64,000 nt of DNA from NCBI GenBank assembly GCA_049515135.1, contig JBEKUJ010000007.1:62001-126000 (forward strand), in the 5' to 3' direction. Source of the stretch: Fen-1364 sp049515135. GTDB taxonomy: Bacteria; Spirochaetota; Spirochaetia; SZUA-6; Fen-1364. The translations under genes were made by a program, and so were the position numbers. Below the pieces are notes generated by a model. The model searched no databases, was not told where the DNA came from, and was given only the letters and a program-made list of their open reading frames with translations. Shown here one piece after another: positions 43,463 to 50,854 of this stretch (the first letter of the stretch is position 1; each line of letters opens with the position of its first letter).

Positions 43463-43591
43463 ACGGGTGACTCCAGCCATGAATCGAAACGTGCTTTCAA
43501 TGAGGATAATGTATTTCGCAGGGCAGGGAAAGTGAAAAGGCAAAAAGCATTCTTCCGATCCCATGAACGTAATTGACCTCTCATCGAAGCT

Positions 43592-44158
43592 GTGAGAGAA
43601 TCTTTCCCGCAATTGGCCTTGTTTGATTTGGAGGTAGATGCTCTCTTGAGAAGCATTTGCGCCTGGTGTCGCAAACCGCTGAATGACGAACCCGACGATG
43701 GAAGCCTGATAACTCATGGGATATGCCAACGCTGCGCCCAACTTATTCAAACAAACAGGATTGGAATCACTGATTTGCTCAACACGATAGACACCCCGGT
43801 TCTCGCAGTTGATGGAGACGTAAGGGTCATTACGGCAAATACGCAAGCACTCCTCACTCTCAAGAAATCTCACACGGAAATAGAGGACAAGCTCGGCGGT
43901 GAAGTGATTGAGTGCCAATACTCTCATCTGCCCCGAGGGTGTGGCAAGACTATTCACTGCACTGGCTGCCAAATCAGGACGAGTGTCAATCATACAAGAG
44001 CTACAGGTAAGCCTCTTGCAAGAGTGAAGGCATATCAGCACATCATGACTCCTGCTGGCATCAAGACATTTGATTATTACATCAGCACGGAGAAGCTTAC
44101 GGATAGCACAGTTCTCTTGAGAATAGACGAAGTCACAGAGACAAAAGATACCGGCTGA
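43592..44158 (+). CDS. PAS-domain protein with N-terminal Cys pairs
   Basis: A 188-residue protein. N-terminal CAWCRKPLN and ITHGICQRC resemble a small zinc-binding knuckle (residues about 28-52). The remainder (about 60-180) is a PAS-like domain (TPVLAVDGDVRVITANTQALL) with further Cys in RGCGKTIHCTGC. GTG start with no good ribosome site; a TTG at 43646, after GGAGG, would cut off part of the N-terminal lead but keep the knuckle. No output domain is present. A redox or metal-sensing adaptor is possible; its neighbour is a URO-D-family gene. Confidence 0.65.
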   Translation: MRESFPQLALFDLEVDALLRSICAWCRKPLNDEPDDGSLITHGICQRCAQLIQTNRIGITDLLNTIDTPVLAVDGDVRVITANTQALLTLKKSHTEIEDKLGGEVIECQYSHLPRGCGKTIHCTGCQIRTSVNHTRATGKPLARVKAYQHIMTPAGIKTFDYYISTEKLTDSTVLLRIDEVTETKDTG

Positions 44159-44253
44159 ACGCGGCTCTCCATGCGTCTCAGGCTACAGGGCAGAACACTT
44201 TAAAAGGCTTGTTGAGAGACAGTTTCATCCTGTGCGAAGATAGTGGGTAAGTC

Positions 44254-45402
44254 GTGTCGCAAGCGCATAAATCACGTCAAGCTGCTCTGTTGTCTCTGCT
44301 TCGGAAACACCATCTGGACTATGTGCCCGCCACAACCCATGGCGTTGATAGGTACAGCCACCCATGGATGGCTCGCGACCCGTCCTACAAGCGCCTGCTC
44401 GAATTTGTAGATGAACATGATCACATCTTCCTCGTACACCTGTCTTACTACGGTTCTTTCGGCCACACAGAAGTCCTTGGCGTTAGCGATCCGACTGCGC
44501 TCGAGCGACACACATACCGCCGCGAAGGCACTACAAATGAGGAGTTGATCCTGCGCACGCCCCGCGGCAATCTGACCGCCAGATACATGGAGAAAGACGG
44601 TGTTCACACGGTTTGGCGTCATGATCTGCTGATCAAGAGCGACGAAGACATCGACCGCTTTCTTTCAGCTCCCCTGGTCCCGATTGCTCCTAATGCATGG
44701 GCCTTCAAGGAAGCACAACGGGCCCTGGGCGACCGGGGCCTGATGGAGATCGAGATTCCAGATGCAGTCGACCTCGTGGTTGAGAACATGCCGTATGAAG
44801 ATTTCTTGGTGTGGTCCCTCCAGGCGCCCGCAAGGATCGAGGCGCTGCTCGACCGGATGACAGAATTGCTGCTTGTCTGGGCAGAGTCGTTGCTGCAGGC
44901 CGGCTTTGGGCCTGTCTTCAGAATCTTCGGGCCCGAAATCGTTGCACCACCAATAAGCTCGCCTCTCTTCTTCAGGAAGGCAGTAGTGGAACGGGACCGG
45001 CCGCTTGTGGATCTGATTCATCGCTATGGCTGCTATGTGCGGTATCACTGTCACGGTCCAATAGCAAGGATCCTGGACGATATGCTTTCCCTGGGTGTGG
45101 ACATGACCGACCCCTGCGAAGCGCCACCCGGTGGTGATATCACGCTGCGCCAGCTGGCGGACCGAGTAGGTAAGGACATGATACTGATGGGCAATATTCA
45201 ACTGAATGACATTGAAAGCGCCGAGCCAGCGAGGATAAACCGGCTGGTGGCAGAGGCGATCGATGAAGTCGGCGGGCGCTCGCCTTTCATCCTCTGTCCG
45301 ACGGCCCCTACTTTTTCCTCGCCCCTTTCGCCAACAACGGAGCGCAATCTAATTCAGTTCCTCTCCGCCGCAGAGACATATGGGTACCGCTCGAATCCGT
45401 GA
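44254..45402 (+). CDS. Uroporphyrinogen decarboxylase-family protein (MtaA/MtbA-like)
   Basis: A 382-residue TIM-barrel protein of the URO-D superfamily. The C-terminal part VRYHCHGPIARILDDMLSLG with a later Cys in TDPCEAPPGGDITL follows the Zn-binding pattern of the corrinoid-dependent methyltransferases (MtaA/MtbA), not of true UroD. Such proteins act on methylated corrinoids, methoxylated aromatics or related substrates. GTG start. No corrinoid protein or methyltransferase partner is visible nearby, so the substrate is open. Confidence 0.78.
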   Translation: MSQAHKSRQAALLSLLRKHHLDYVPATTHGVDRYSHPWMARDPSYKRLLEFVDEHDHIFLVHLSYYGSFGHTEVLGVSDPTALERHTYRREGTTNEELILRTPRGNLTARYMEKDGVHTVWRHDLLIKSDEDIDRFLSAPLVPIAPNAWAFKEAQRALGDRGLMEIEIPDAVDLVVENMPYEDFLVWSLQAPARIEALLDRMTELLLVWAESLLQAGFGPVFRIFGPEIVAPPISSPLFFRKAVVERDRPLVDLIHRYGCYVRYHCHGPIARILDDMLSLGVDMTDPCEAPPGGDITLRQLADRVGKDMILMGNIQLNDIESAEPARINRLVAEAIDEVGGRSPFILCPTAPTFSSPLSPTTERNLIQFLSAAETYGYRSNP

Positions 45403-45428
45403 CCGGGGAAAACGACTCAGCAGTTCAT

Positions 45429-45995
45429 TCAGATTTGCAACGAGCCTGCAATGGACGCTGCGGAAACCGAATAGATCCTCTGGAAATCATCCTTGCAGGA
45501 TACGAATGCATCCAGGACCTCAGGGCAGAACTGCTCCGGTCTGGTGCGCCCATCCCCCTCGGTCAATATTTTCACGACAGCGCGATGTTCGATCGGTGGC
45601 TTGTACGGGCGCTGACCCCGGAGCGCATCATATTGGTCGCAGAGCAGCATCATGCGGCCGGGCATCGGGATTTTCTCGCCCTTGATTCCCGACGGATATC
45701 CGCTTCCATCCCAACACTCGTGATGGGTCAACGCGATCAGTGCTCCCTCCTTGAGTTGCACAGTCCTTTCCTGGACTTTCGTCTCGAGCACGTTATTGAG
45801 GCTAGCCAGAAAGTCTCCGTACTCCTTGAGGCGAAGGTGGTTGCGCACTCGCATCCACAGCTCCGTGGGATCCACAGGCTTCGTCAGATAGTCCTCCGCT
45901 CCGTTCCCGAGGGCGTCGAGACGAGACTTCTGGTCGCCGAGGCCTTACACCGGCACCGCGATCAACACAATCGCCCTTGCGGCGAAGGTCTCCAA
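45429..45995 (-). pseudogene. Response regulator/HD-GYP remnant
   Basis: The minus strand reads, upstream to downstream, the end of a receiver domain (GLGDQKSRLDALGNGAEDYLTKP, interrupted by TAA near 45950 where the VTG of a receiver is expected), a linker (LASLNNVLETKVQERT) and then jumps directly to the end of an HD-GYP domain (HHECWDGSGYP, DQYDALRGQRPYK). The HD motif and about 90 residues of the domain core are missing, so there is an internal deletion as well as a stop. It would have been a c-di-GMP phosphodiesterase regulator. Confidence 0.75.
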
Positions 45996-46057
45996 GGAGA
46001 CTGTTTATGCAATCTTTGGAAGCACGCGTGCCCTACTCGCTGAACTCCTGCCTGCTG

Positions 46058-46486
46058 TCATTCCGAGCGCTGCGTAGACCAGCCAGTTAGCAAAACACTC
46101 AAGGTTGCTATACGCGAGCCACCAAGCAGCGATTTGTTTGCCGCAGTAAGCGTCACGGTTGCAGTCGGCTCATAGGCGGCCCCGAGCCTGCTCGATAGGA
46201 AGAACGTGATGGTGAACATGATCACGAAGTACAGGGCAAGGGGCACTGCTACGCGGACCACGTCGAGCGGGAGTTGGATGATCAGGTTTCCCTTGAGGGA
46301 GAACATGACTACGATTGTGAAGAGAAGGGCGGCCAGTGTCACTGGCGCGATCTTCGGAACGAACTTCCCTTCGTACCAGTCTCTTCCCTTGAGGCCGATC
46401 AGGCTGAACCTCGTGATGATTCCCAGAATGAATGGAATGCCCAGGTAGACGAACACGCTTCGTGCGATCTCCGCCCAGAAGTCCGG
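46058..46486 (-). pseudogene. ACR3-type arsenite transporter remnant
   Basis: About 140 codons match the middle and later part of ACR3 (FVYLGIPFILGIITRFSLIG, GKFVPKIAPVTLAALLFTIV, IQLPLDVVRVAVPLALYF), but the first helices are absent, no start codon with a ribosome site is found, and the sequence breaks after VTLTAANKSLLG where the TAAxNNFELAIA block should be. It begins at the TAG at 46487-46489 that ends the methyltransferase frame, suggesting a deletion joined the two genes. An arsenic-resistance locus was probably here. Confidence 0.75.
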
Positions 46487-47101
46487 CTAGAGTTTTTGAG
46501 CCAACGTGTAGAGAATGAATGGCACTGTTGCCAACTGGCGGCGAATAATAAGGCCCGCGCCTGCCATGAGTGCCCGAATCTCTTTTCGGCTCTTGACCCG
46601 TTCGCCAAGGAGCTTGGCGGGCACGAAGGCATGATCGGCAAGACAGAAGAAACCACCTGATCGAAGGACTCTGGCTACCTCACGGACACCCCGTTCCTGG
46701 TCCGCCCAGTGGTGGAATGACATGCTTGTAAGAATTACATCGGCGGCTCCGTCAGCAAAGGGGAGGGACTCCGCCAGTGAAACAGTAAACGTGGCGTTTG
46801 AGCTGAGGCGCTGCGCTTCCGAGACCATATGTTGGGCAGGATCAACACCGAGCAATCGGGCCGTAGGCCACCGGAGTGCCGCTGCTCGGAGCAGACGCCC
46901 CGTACCGCAGCCGACGTCAATGACGGAATCAGGATGAGCATTTGGACCTAACTGCGCGTCGAGAAGGCTGAGGATTCTTGAGTGAATCGGCTCAAAGAAG
47001 AAGCGTTGCATAAGCGAGCGGTCATACGTTTCTGCCCACTTGTCGAACCGTGCTATGTCGGGGTTACCCGGTGGGCGAGGTCTACCAGCTTCCTTTCGCA
47101 T
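46487..47101 (-). CDS. Class I SAM-dependent methyltransferase
   Basis: A 204-residue Methyltransf_11-type protein: motif I VIDVGCGTGRLL (about 62-73), acidic strand LLGVDPAQHM, PFADGAADVILTSMSFHHW and REVARVLRSGGFF. AGGAGGT lies 7 bases before the ATG. The substrate is not identifiable; it lacks the Cys set of ArsM, so arsenic methylation is not supported even though an ACR3 remnant is adjacent. The end of the gene abuts that remnant directly. Confidence 0.8.
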   Translation of the reverse strand: MRKEAGRPRPPGNPDIARFDKWAETYDRSLMQRFFFEPIHSRILSLLDAQLGPNAHPDSVIDVGCGTGRLLRAAALRWPTARLLGVDPAQHMVSEAQRLSSNATFTVSLAESLPFADGAADVILTSMSFHHWADQERGVREVARVLRSGGFFCLADHAFVPAKLLGERVKSRKEIRALMAGAGLIIRRQLATVPFILYTLAQKL

Positions 47102-47445
47102 GTAAACATCACCTCCTATGAGCCGCCGTCAAATTGCGACGGGCTGCAGGGTGAGAATAATGTTCCAAAAGCCCTTCCTAAGCGAGAACCAGCCCTTACG
47201 CAACTTCTCCACCTTCGTGACGTAGCCAGGAGCGTTGATGTTCCTTACCTCGACCCGGGAAGCCGCATCGCTTTTCGCCACGGAGGAAGATACCCAATTC
47301 GCTGCCTCTGTGCATACGAGGTTTTACATTACTTCGGCGCGGGCGGGATGCGCCTGTGTCCGAACCCGCCCACGTTAGTTCGACCCCTGGTTTCTGCGCG
47401 CCGTCATATTCGGTCCGAGCGTCACTGCTCTTAGGAACGGTGAGC
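47102..47445. other. Divergent intergenic region without a recognisable gene
   Basis: A 344-base gap between the methyltransferase (-) and the MarR gene (+). It has the methyltransferase ribosome site at its left edge. A 150-codon + strand frame here has no family resemblance I can see. No clear promoter, repeat or RNA is visible; it may hold degraded coding sequence, like its surroundings. Confidence 0.4.
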
Positions 47446-47931
47446 ATGGGCAAATCGAAAGCTTCATCGCATGATGATTCGCCGGCGCGCGAGGTGGCTG
47501 AGCTTCTTCGAGCGCTGCTGCACGCTTTTCTGTCTGAGTCCAGCCCAGCATGGATCGGCCTTGAGCTGACGCTTCCGCAATTGAGGGCGGTATTTGTCGT
47601 GGCCCACAACAAGGCCTCCTCAATAGCGCAGATCGCTCAGGCAATTGGGGTCGGCGAACCCACTGCGAGCCATTTGGTGAGCAGACTCGTGCGGGCTGAC
47701 CTGGTGGATCGCAGGGAAGATTCAGCGGATCGTCGGCGTGTCATCGTACGACTGTCAAAGGCAGGAGAGGAACTGATTGAGAAGCTCCTTGGTTGGGAGA
47801 AGCTTTTTGGACAATGGCTCCATAGAGTCTCCAACGAGGACCTTATCTCCCTTCGGGATGGGCTGCACGCAATCAGGAATGCGCTCCCTGGACGGATGGG
47901 ATACGAGAACACACCTGGCCGAGGGAGCTGA
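47446..47931 (+). CDS. MarR-family transcriptional regulator
   Basis: A 161-residue regulator with the MarR winged helix: LTLPQLRAVFVVAHN, SIAQIAQAIGVGEPTASHLVSRLVRADL with the wing DRREDSADRRRVIVRLS. The ATG at 47446 is the first good start. It is followed after 4 bases by the truncated TauE gene, so it may have controlled that exporter. Ligand unknown. Confidence 0.85.
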   Translation: MGKSKASSHDDSPAREVAELLRALLHAFLSESSPAWIGLELTLPQLRAVFVVAHNKASSIAQIAQAIGVGEPTASHLVSRLVRADLVDRREDSADRRRVIVRLSKAGEELIEKLLGWEKLFGQWLHRVSNEDLISLRDGLHAIRNALPGRMGYENTPGRGS

Positions 47932-47935
47932 GAGC

Positions 47936-48264
47936 GTGATCATCAACCTCTCCTTTGACGCGAGCTACCTTTGGCTGCCGTTCATAGGCGCTGCCATTGG
48001 CCTTCTTGTTACCATTTTCGGCGGTGGTGGTGGGTTCTTCTACGTGCCGCTGCTGACCATTCTCTTTCGCGTACCCACACAACTGGCGGCCGCCACCTCC
48101 TTGGCCGCTACGATCCCGACGGTGATCGTGGGATCGATTGAGCACTACCGCAAGGGCAATGTGCACCTGCAGGTGGGTGTTGTTTTCGGGGCTGCGGGAT
48201 TGGCCGGCGCACTTGTTGGCACCTACGTGTCGAACCTCGTATCGTCTGCTTTCCTGCAGAAGCT
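47936..48264 (+). pseudogene. Sulfite exporter TauE/SafE family, truncated
   Basis: The GTG at 47936 follows GGGAG. About 110 residues of a TauE/SafE permease are intact (LPFIGAAIGLLVTIFGGGGGFFYVPLL, ATSLAATIPTVIVGSIEHY, GALVGTYVSNLVSS), i.e. the first half of a protein usually about 250 residues long. At 48265 the sequence switches to part of an istB gene in inverted orientation, and the frame runs on to a stop at 48317-48319. It is broken by an IS21-family event and is unlikely to function. Confidence 0.8.
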
Positions 48265-48373
48265 CGGTCGAGAATCGCTCCGCCGACCACCGGGACCGCC
48301 CGAGCCTTTCCTCGGCTAACACGTAGAGCATCTCCGCTTCACGCTGGTCGAGCTTGCGGAAGGCGAAGTCGTC
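48265..48373 (-). mobile_element. istB remnant with internal deletion
   Basis: Bases 48265-48294 equal 50171-50200 of the intact istB; then one A; then 48296-48373 equal 50260-50337. Thus 59 bases of istB are missing and both outer ends are lost. The remnant joins the truncated TauE gene to a permease remnant. Apart from the deletion I see no base changes, so the event is recent or the copies have been homogenised. Confidence 0.85.
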
Positions 48374-48379
48374 GTGGAA

Positions 48380-48407
48380 GGGATCAAGATGTCGGGGATC
48401 AAGATGT
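48380..48407. repeat. 13-base tandem repeat at the istB/permease junction
   Basis: GGGATCAAGATGT occurs at 48380-48392 and 48395-48407, two bases apart, exactly between the istB remnant and the permease remnant. It looks like a slippage or repair scar. Confidence 0.6.
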
Positions 48408-48740
48408 AGCGGTCGGCAGCAGGTATCTCTGGAAGACGAAGAAGATGACGATGGTAGGCAGCATGGTGAGACAGGAGGCCGCAAGGACCAGGTTCCACGC
48501 GACCGTCCGCTCTCCGCGGAAGTTGGCGATGGCGATCTGGATCCCCCACAGCTCGCGCTTCTGCGTGACGATCAGGGGCCAGAGGTAGCTGTTCCAGTTC
48601 GCGACGAAGAACGCGACAGCCAGCGTCACCGCGATGGCCGTGGACAGGGGAGCGATGATGCGGAAAAAGATCCCGTAGTGCGACAGGCCGTCCATCATCG
48701 CCGACTCCTCCAGCTCGTGGGGGAAAGTACGGTCTAGATA
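48399..48740 (-). pseudogene. MalG-type ABC permease remnant, second copy type
   Basis: The frame encodes about 113 residues from the EAA loop onward (FPHELEESAMMDGLSHYGIF, LAVAFFVANWNSYLWPL, VIFFVFQRYLL) of a CUT1 permease and ends early, lacking the usual last residues. It differs in sequence from the remnant at 21099, so it comes from another transporter. Its 5' edge coincides with an in-frame TGA that is part of the 12-base repeat at 48741. Both ends are truncated. Confidence 0.75.
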
Positions 48741-48752
48741 TCAATCAGACGC
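48741..48752 (+). repeat. 12-base repeat TCAATCAGACGC, copy 2
   Basis: Identical to 21455-21466 and in the same position and orientation relative to a truncated MalG-type permease. Its first three bases give the in-frame stop of the remnant. Confidence 0.6.
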
Positions 48753-48762
48753 CGAAGGTTCA

Positions 48763-49548
48763 TTACGGGAGGTTATCGATGCCTTTATCGAGCGTCTCGA
48801 TCACCCAGAGTATCCAGCCGAAGGGGTAGTTGCCGCGCGTCGGCGTATGTTCGGTGGGGATGTGTCCCGGAACGAACGATTTTCCCACATTGCCTAGTGT
48901 TAATCGGCGCAGCGCCACGCCAAACTCAAAGCGCCCATCGTTGGGTTCGATTTTTTCCCAAATGCAATTTACCTGCCATTGATTGTATCGCGTGGGCCGC
49001 TCTGGCAACGACATCCCTAAAAAGTGGATCGAGACTCGCGGGTCGGCATGGAAGTTTTCTGTCGTTCTTCCGGGCCAAATCTCCAAGCCGGCCATGCAGC
49101 GAAAATCTATTTTATCGGTATCTTCATAAAACTCCAGGATGGCTTCGATACGAGCGCGGGCAGATTCGGCTATTGCTTCGGAAGACGCCTCGCCCTTAAT
49201 CACGGTTTGCTCATAGATGGTTCGAAACTTCTTGAGGTAGTACTCCAAGTATTCCTCTTTGACGACGAATCCAGTCCCTTTTGTTGCCGCGTTTACGGGG
49301 AAAAGCGCGCTCTTTTTTGCATTGTGGGTGATATACACCGGTAAGTGAAATCCAACTCCGCCTCCCCCCATTGCCGAGTGCTCTTTGCCTTCTAATGCCG
49401 CGCGCATCTTTTTCAGATTAACGATCCGCTGGCCCAGGTTCCACTCGACAAAATCCTTAGGCAATTCCTGCACCGGGAACTTCCTTGTCCGACCCTCTAT
49501 TTTTAGAGTAAAGCCGTCTCCTGCTTTTGAACGTGCTGCCATTGTCAT
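48763..49548 (-). CDS. Hypothetical protein in an AT-rich segment
   Basis: A 261-residue protein I do not recognise. It is Lys/Glu-rich, without signal peptide or membrane helices. Distinct stretches are SAMGGGGVGFHLPVYITHNA (about 58-77), a probable helix around residues 115-155, and GLEIWPGRTTENFHADPRVS. The final third is rich in Trp and aromatic residues. GC content and codon use are lower than in neighbours, and it lies between mobile-element pieces, which suggests recent acquisition. Start ATG at 49548 or 49542. The upstream 38 bases are very AT-rich and probably carry its promoter. Confidence 0.6.
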   Translation of the reverse strand: MTMAARSKAGDGFTLKIEGRTRKFPVQELPKDFVEWNLGQRIVNLKKMRAALEGKEHSAMGGGGVGFHLPVYITHNAKKSALFPVNAATKGTGFVVKEEYLEYYLKKFRTIYEQTVIKGEASSEAIAESARARIEAILEFYEDTDKIDFRCMAGLEIWPGRTTENFHADPRVSIHFLGMSLPERPTRYNQWQVNCIWEKIEPNDGRFEFGVALRRLTLGNVGKSFVPGHIPTEHTPTRGNYPFGWILWVIETLDKGIDNLP

Positions 49549-49587
49549 ATTGTATGATATTGTAAATTTTATTTAAATTCTCTCTTT

Positions 49588-49797
49588 TTAGGCTTTAGAA
49601 ATCACAAGATCAAAAAGTGCCCGGATGAATGCAGGATGAGTATTGCGGGACTTCGTCCTGAAAAGAGTAATGTTATTATTTTTAGCAATTTCTTGATATA
49701 AAGTGATAGGCGGTTTTATAGCCTCTGGATCTACAACCGTACCGGACTCGACCACACCCGCTGCTTCCGACCTCCCTATCCTGAATTCGGGACTCAC
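49588..49797 (-). CDS. Small hypothetical frame, perhaps a regulator fragment
   Basis: A 69-codon frame in the same AT-rich segment. The end (LFRTKSRNTHPAFIRALFDLVIS) resembles the last helix of LysR-type effector domains, so it may be the 3' remnant of such a regulator. There is no convincing ribosome site. Low confidence. Confidence 0.3.
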   Translation of the reverse strand: MSPEFRIGRSEAAGVVESGTVVDPEAIKPPITLYQEIAKNNNITLFRTKSRNTHPAFIRALFDLVISKA

Positions 49798-50047
49798 TTC
49801 AGCAACATGGTGACTACTCTATCTCCGCCGTAGGCGTCGCCAAGAGCGATTCAACGTTCCGCATACTCGGTTTTAAGTGCTGCAGGCATGGCCCTGCTGT
49901 GGGTAGCTCAGAAGGACGGGTTTTCGAAGCCCCCCAGGTCCAGATGCTGGGGAATCAAGTATCGTTAGTCATCTTGGCTTTGATTTGAACGAGCGGTAAT
50001 TTCGTGAAGATAGAGACCTAAACATAAAGTAAAGCGCGGGGGTGGCG
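49798..50047. other. Gap left of the IS21-family element
   Basis: 250 bases without a gene. It should contain the left end of the element, but I cannot find an inverted copy of the right-end repeats here. A TGGGGAATC at 49948 matches the repeats only partly and in direct orientation. Confidence 0.4.
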
Positions 50048-50072
50048 GATCGTGTAAGGTCTGGACACGATC
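50048..50072. other. Stem-loop at the 3' end of istB
   Basis: GATCGTGT (50048-50055) and ACACGATC (50065-50072) pair perfectly around a 9-base loop and overlap the istB stop codon. No T-run follows on the minus strand. It may block read-through or be part of the element's left end. Confidence 0.5.
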
Positions 50073-50838
50073 AGGTGGCGTCTCCGAGGGAGCGGTTTTC
50101 GGCCCCCATGACTTCGCGTCGGTAGGACCTACCCTTGGTCGTGATGATTTTGGTGGCCGAGGAGACCAAGCGGTCGAGAATCGCTCCGCCGACCACCGGG
50201 TCAGGGAAGATGGCGTACCAGTCTTCGGGAGGGCGGTTGGAAGTGATGATGGTGGAAGCCCGCCCGAGCCTTTCCTCGGCTAACACGTAGAGCATCTCCG
50301 CTTCACGCTGGTCGAGCTTGCGGAAGGCGAAGTCGTCAAGGATGAGCAGATCGACGGCGATAGCCCGCCGCAGGATGCGCTCGGCTCGTTCGGCGCTGTC
50401 AGATAGGAGCTCGGCGAGCAGTTTTTGGCTGGTGCGGAACAGCACCTGGTGACCGCGCCGAGCCGCTTCGTGCCCGATGGCTTTCACCGCGTGCGTCTTG
50501 CCGATGCCCGGAGGCCCCCCGATGACGAGGTTCTGTTTCTGGCTGATGAAATGACAGGTTGCCAGGTCTCGCAGCAGCGAGGCCGGCAGCGCCTCCTCGT
50601 TGAAACGGAAGTCGAAGTCCTCGAAGGACTTCTGCACCCCGAAGCCGGCGGCCTTCAACCGTTTGCTCAGCATGTTGTCTTCTCGATTGACCAGCTCGTC
50701 CTGGACCAGCAGCGAGAGGAACTCCAGGTGACCGAGATTGTTGGCTGTGGCTTCGGAAAGCCTCACATCCAGAGCCTGCCACAGCCCGGGCATCTTCAAC
50801 CGTTTCAGCTGGTCGCGTAATTGGTGACGGATCTCCAT
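50071..50838 (-). CDS. istB: IstB transposition helper ATPase
   Basis: A 255-residue AAA+ protein of the DnaA/DnaC-like IstB family. Walker A is GGPPGIGKTH, Walker B LLILDDFAF, followed by ITSNRPPEDW (sensor 1) and GGAILDRL. It binds target DNA and helps IstA insert the element. Start: ATG at 50838 with GGAGGGAG just upstream; it begins 16 bases after the istA stop. A partial copy lies at 48265. Confidence 0.93.
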   Translation of the reverse strand: MEIRHQLRDQLKRLKMPGLWQALDVRLSEATANNLGHLEFLSLLVQDELVNREDNMLSKRLKAAGFGVQKSFEDFDFRFNEEALPASLLRDLATCHFISQKQNLVIGGPPGIGKTHAVKAIGHEAARRGHQVLFRTSQKLLAELLSDSAERAERILRRAIAVDLLILDDFAFRKLDQREAEMLYVLAEERLGRASTIITSNRPPEDWYAIFPDPVVGGAILDRLVSSATKIITTKGRSYRREVMGAENRSLGDAT

Positions 50839-50854
50839 GGAACTCCCTCCTCCT

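Noticed and set aside
46487..47101. Arsenite methyltransferase (ArsM) reading of the methyltransferase
   Set aside because: The conserved cysteines of ArsM are absent, although an ACR3 remnant is adjacent.
49901..49935. tRNA-like GGGTAGCTCAG followed by TTCGAAGCC
   Set aside because: The D-arm and T-loop words are present, but there is no anticodon arm, the T-stem does not pair and no acceptor stem is found; at most a chance match or remnant.
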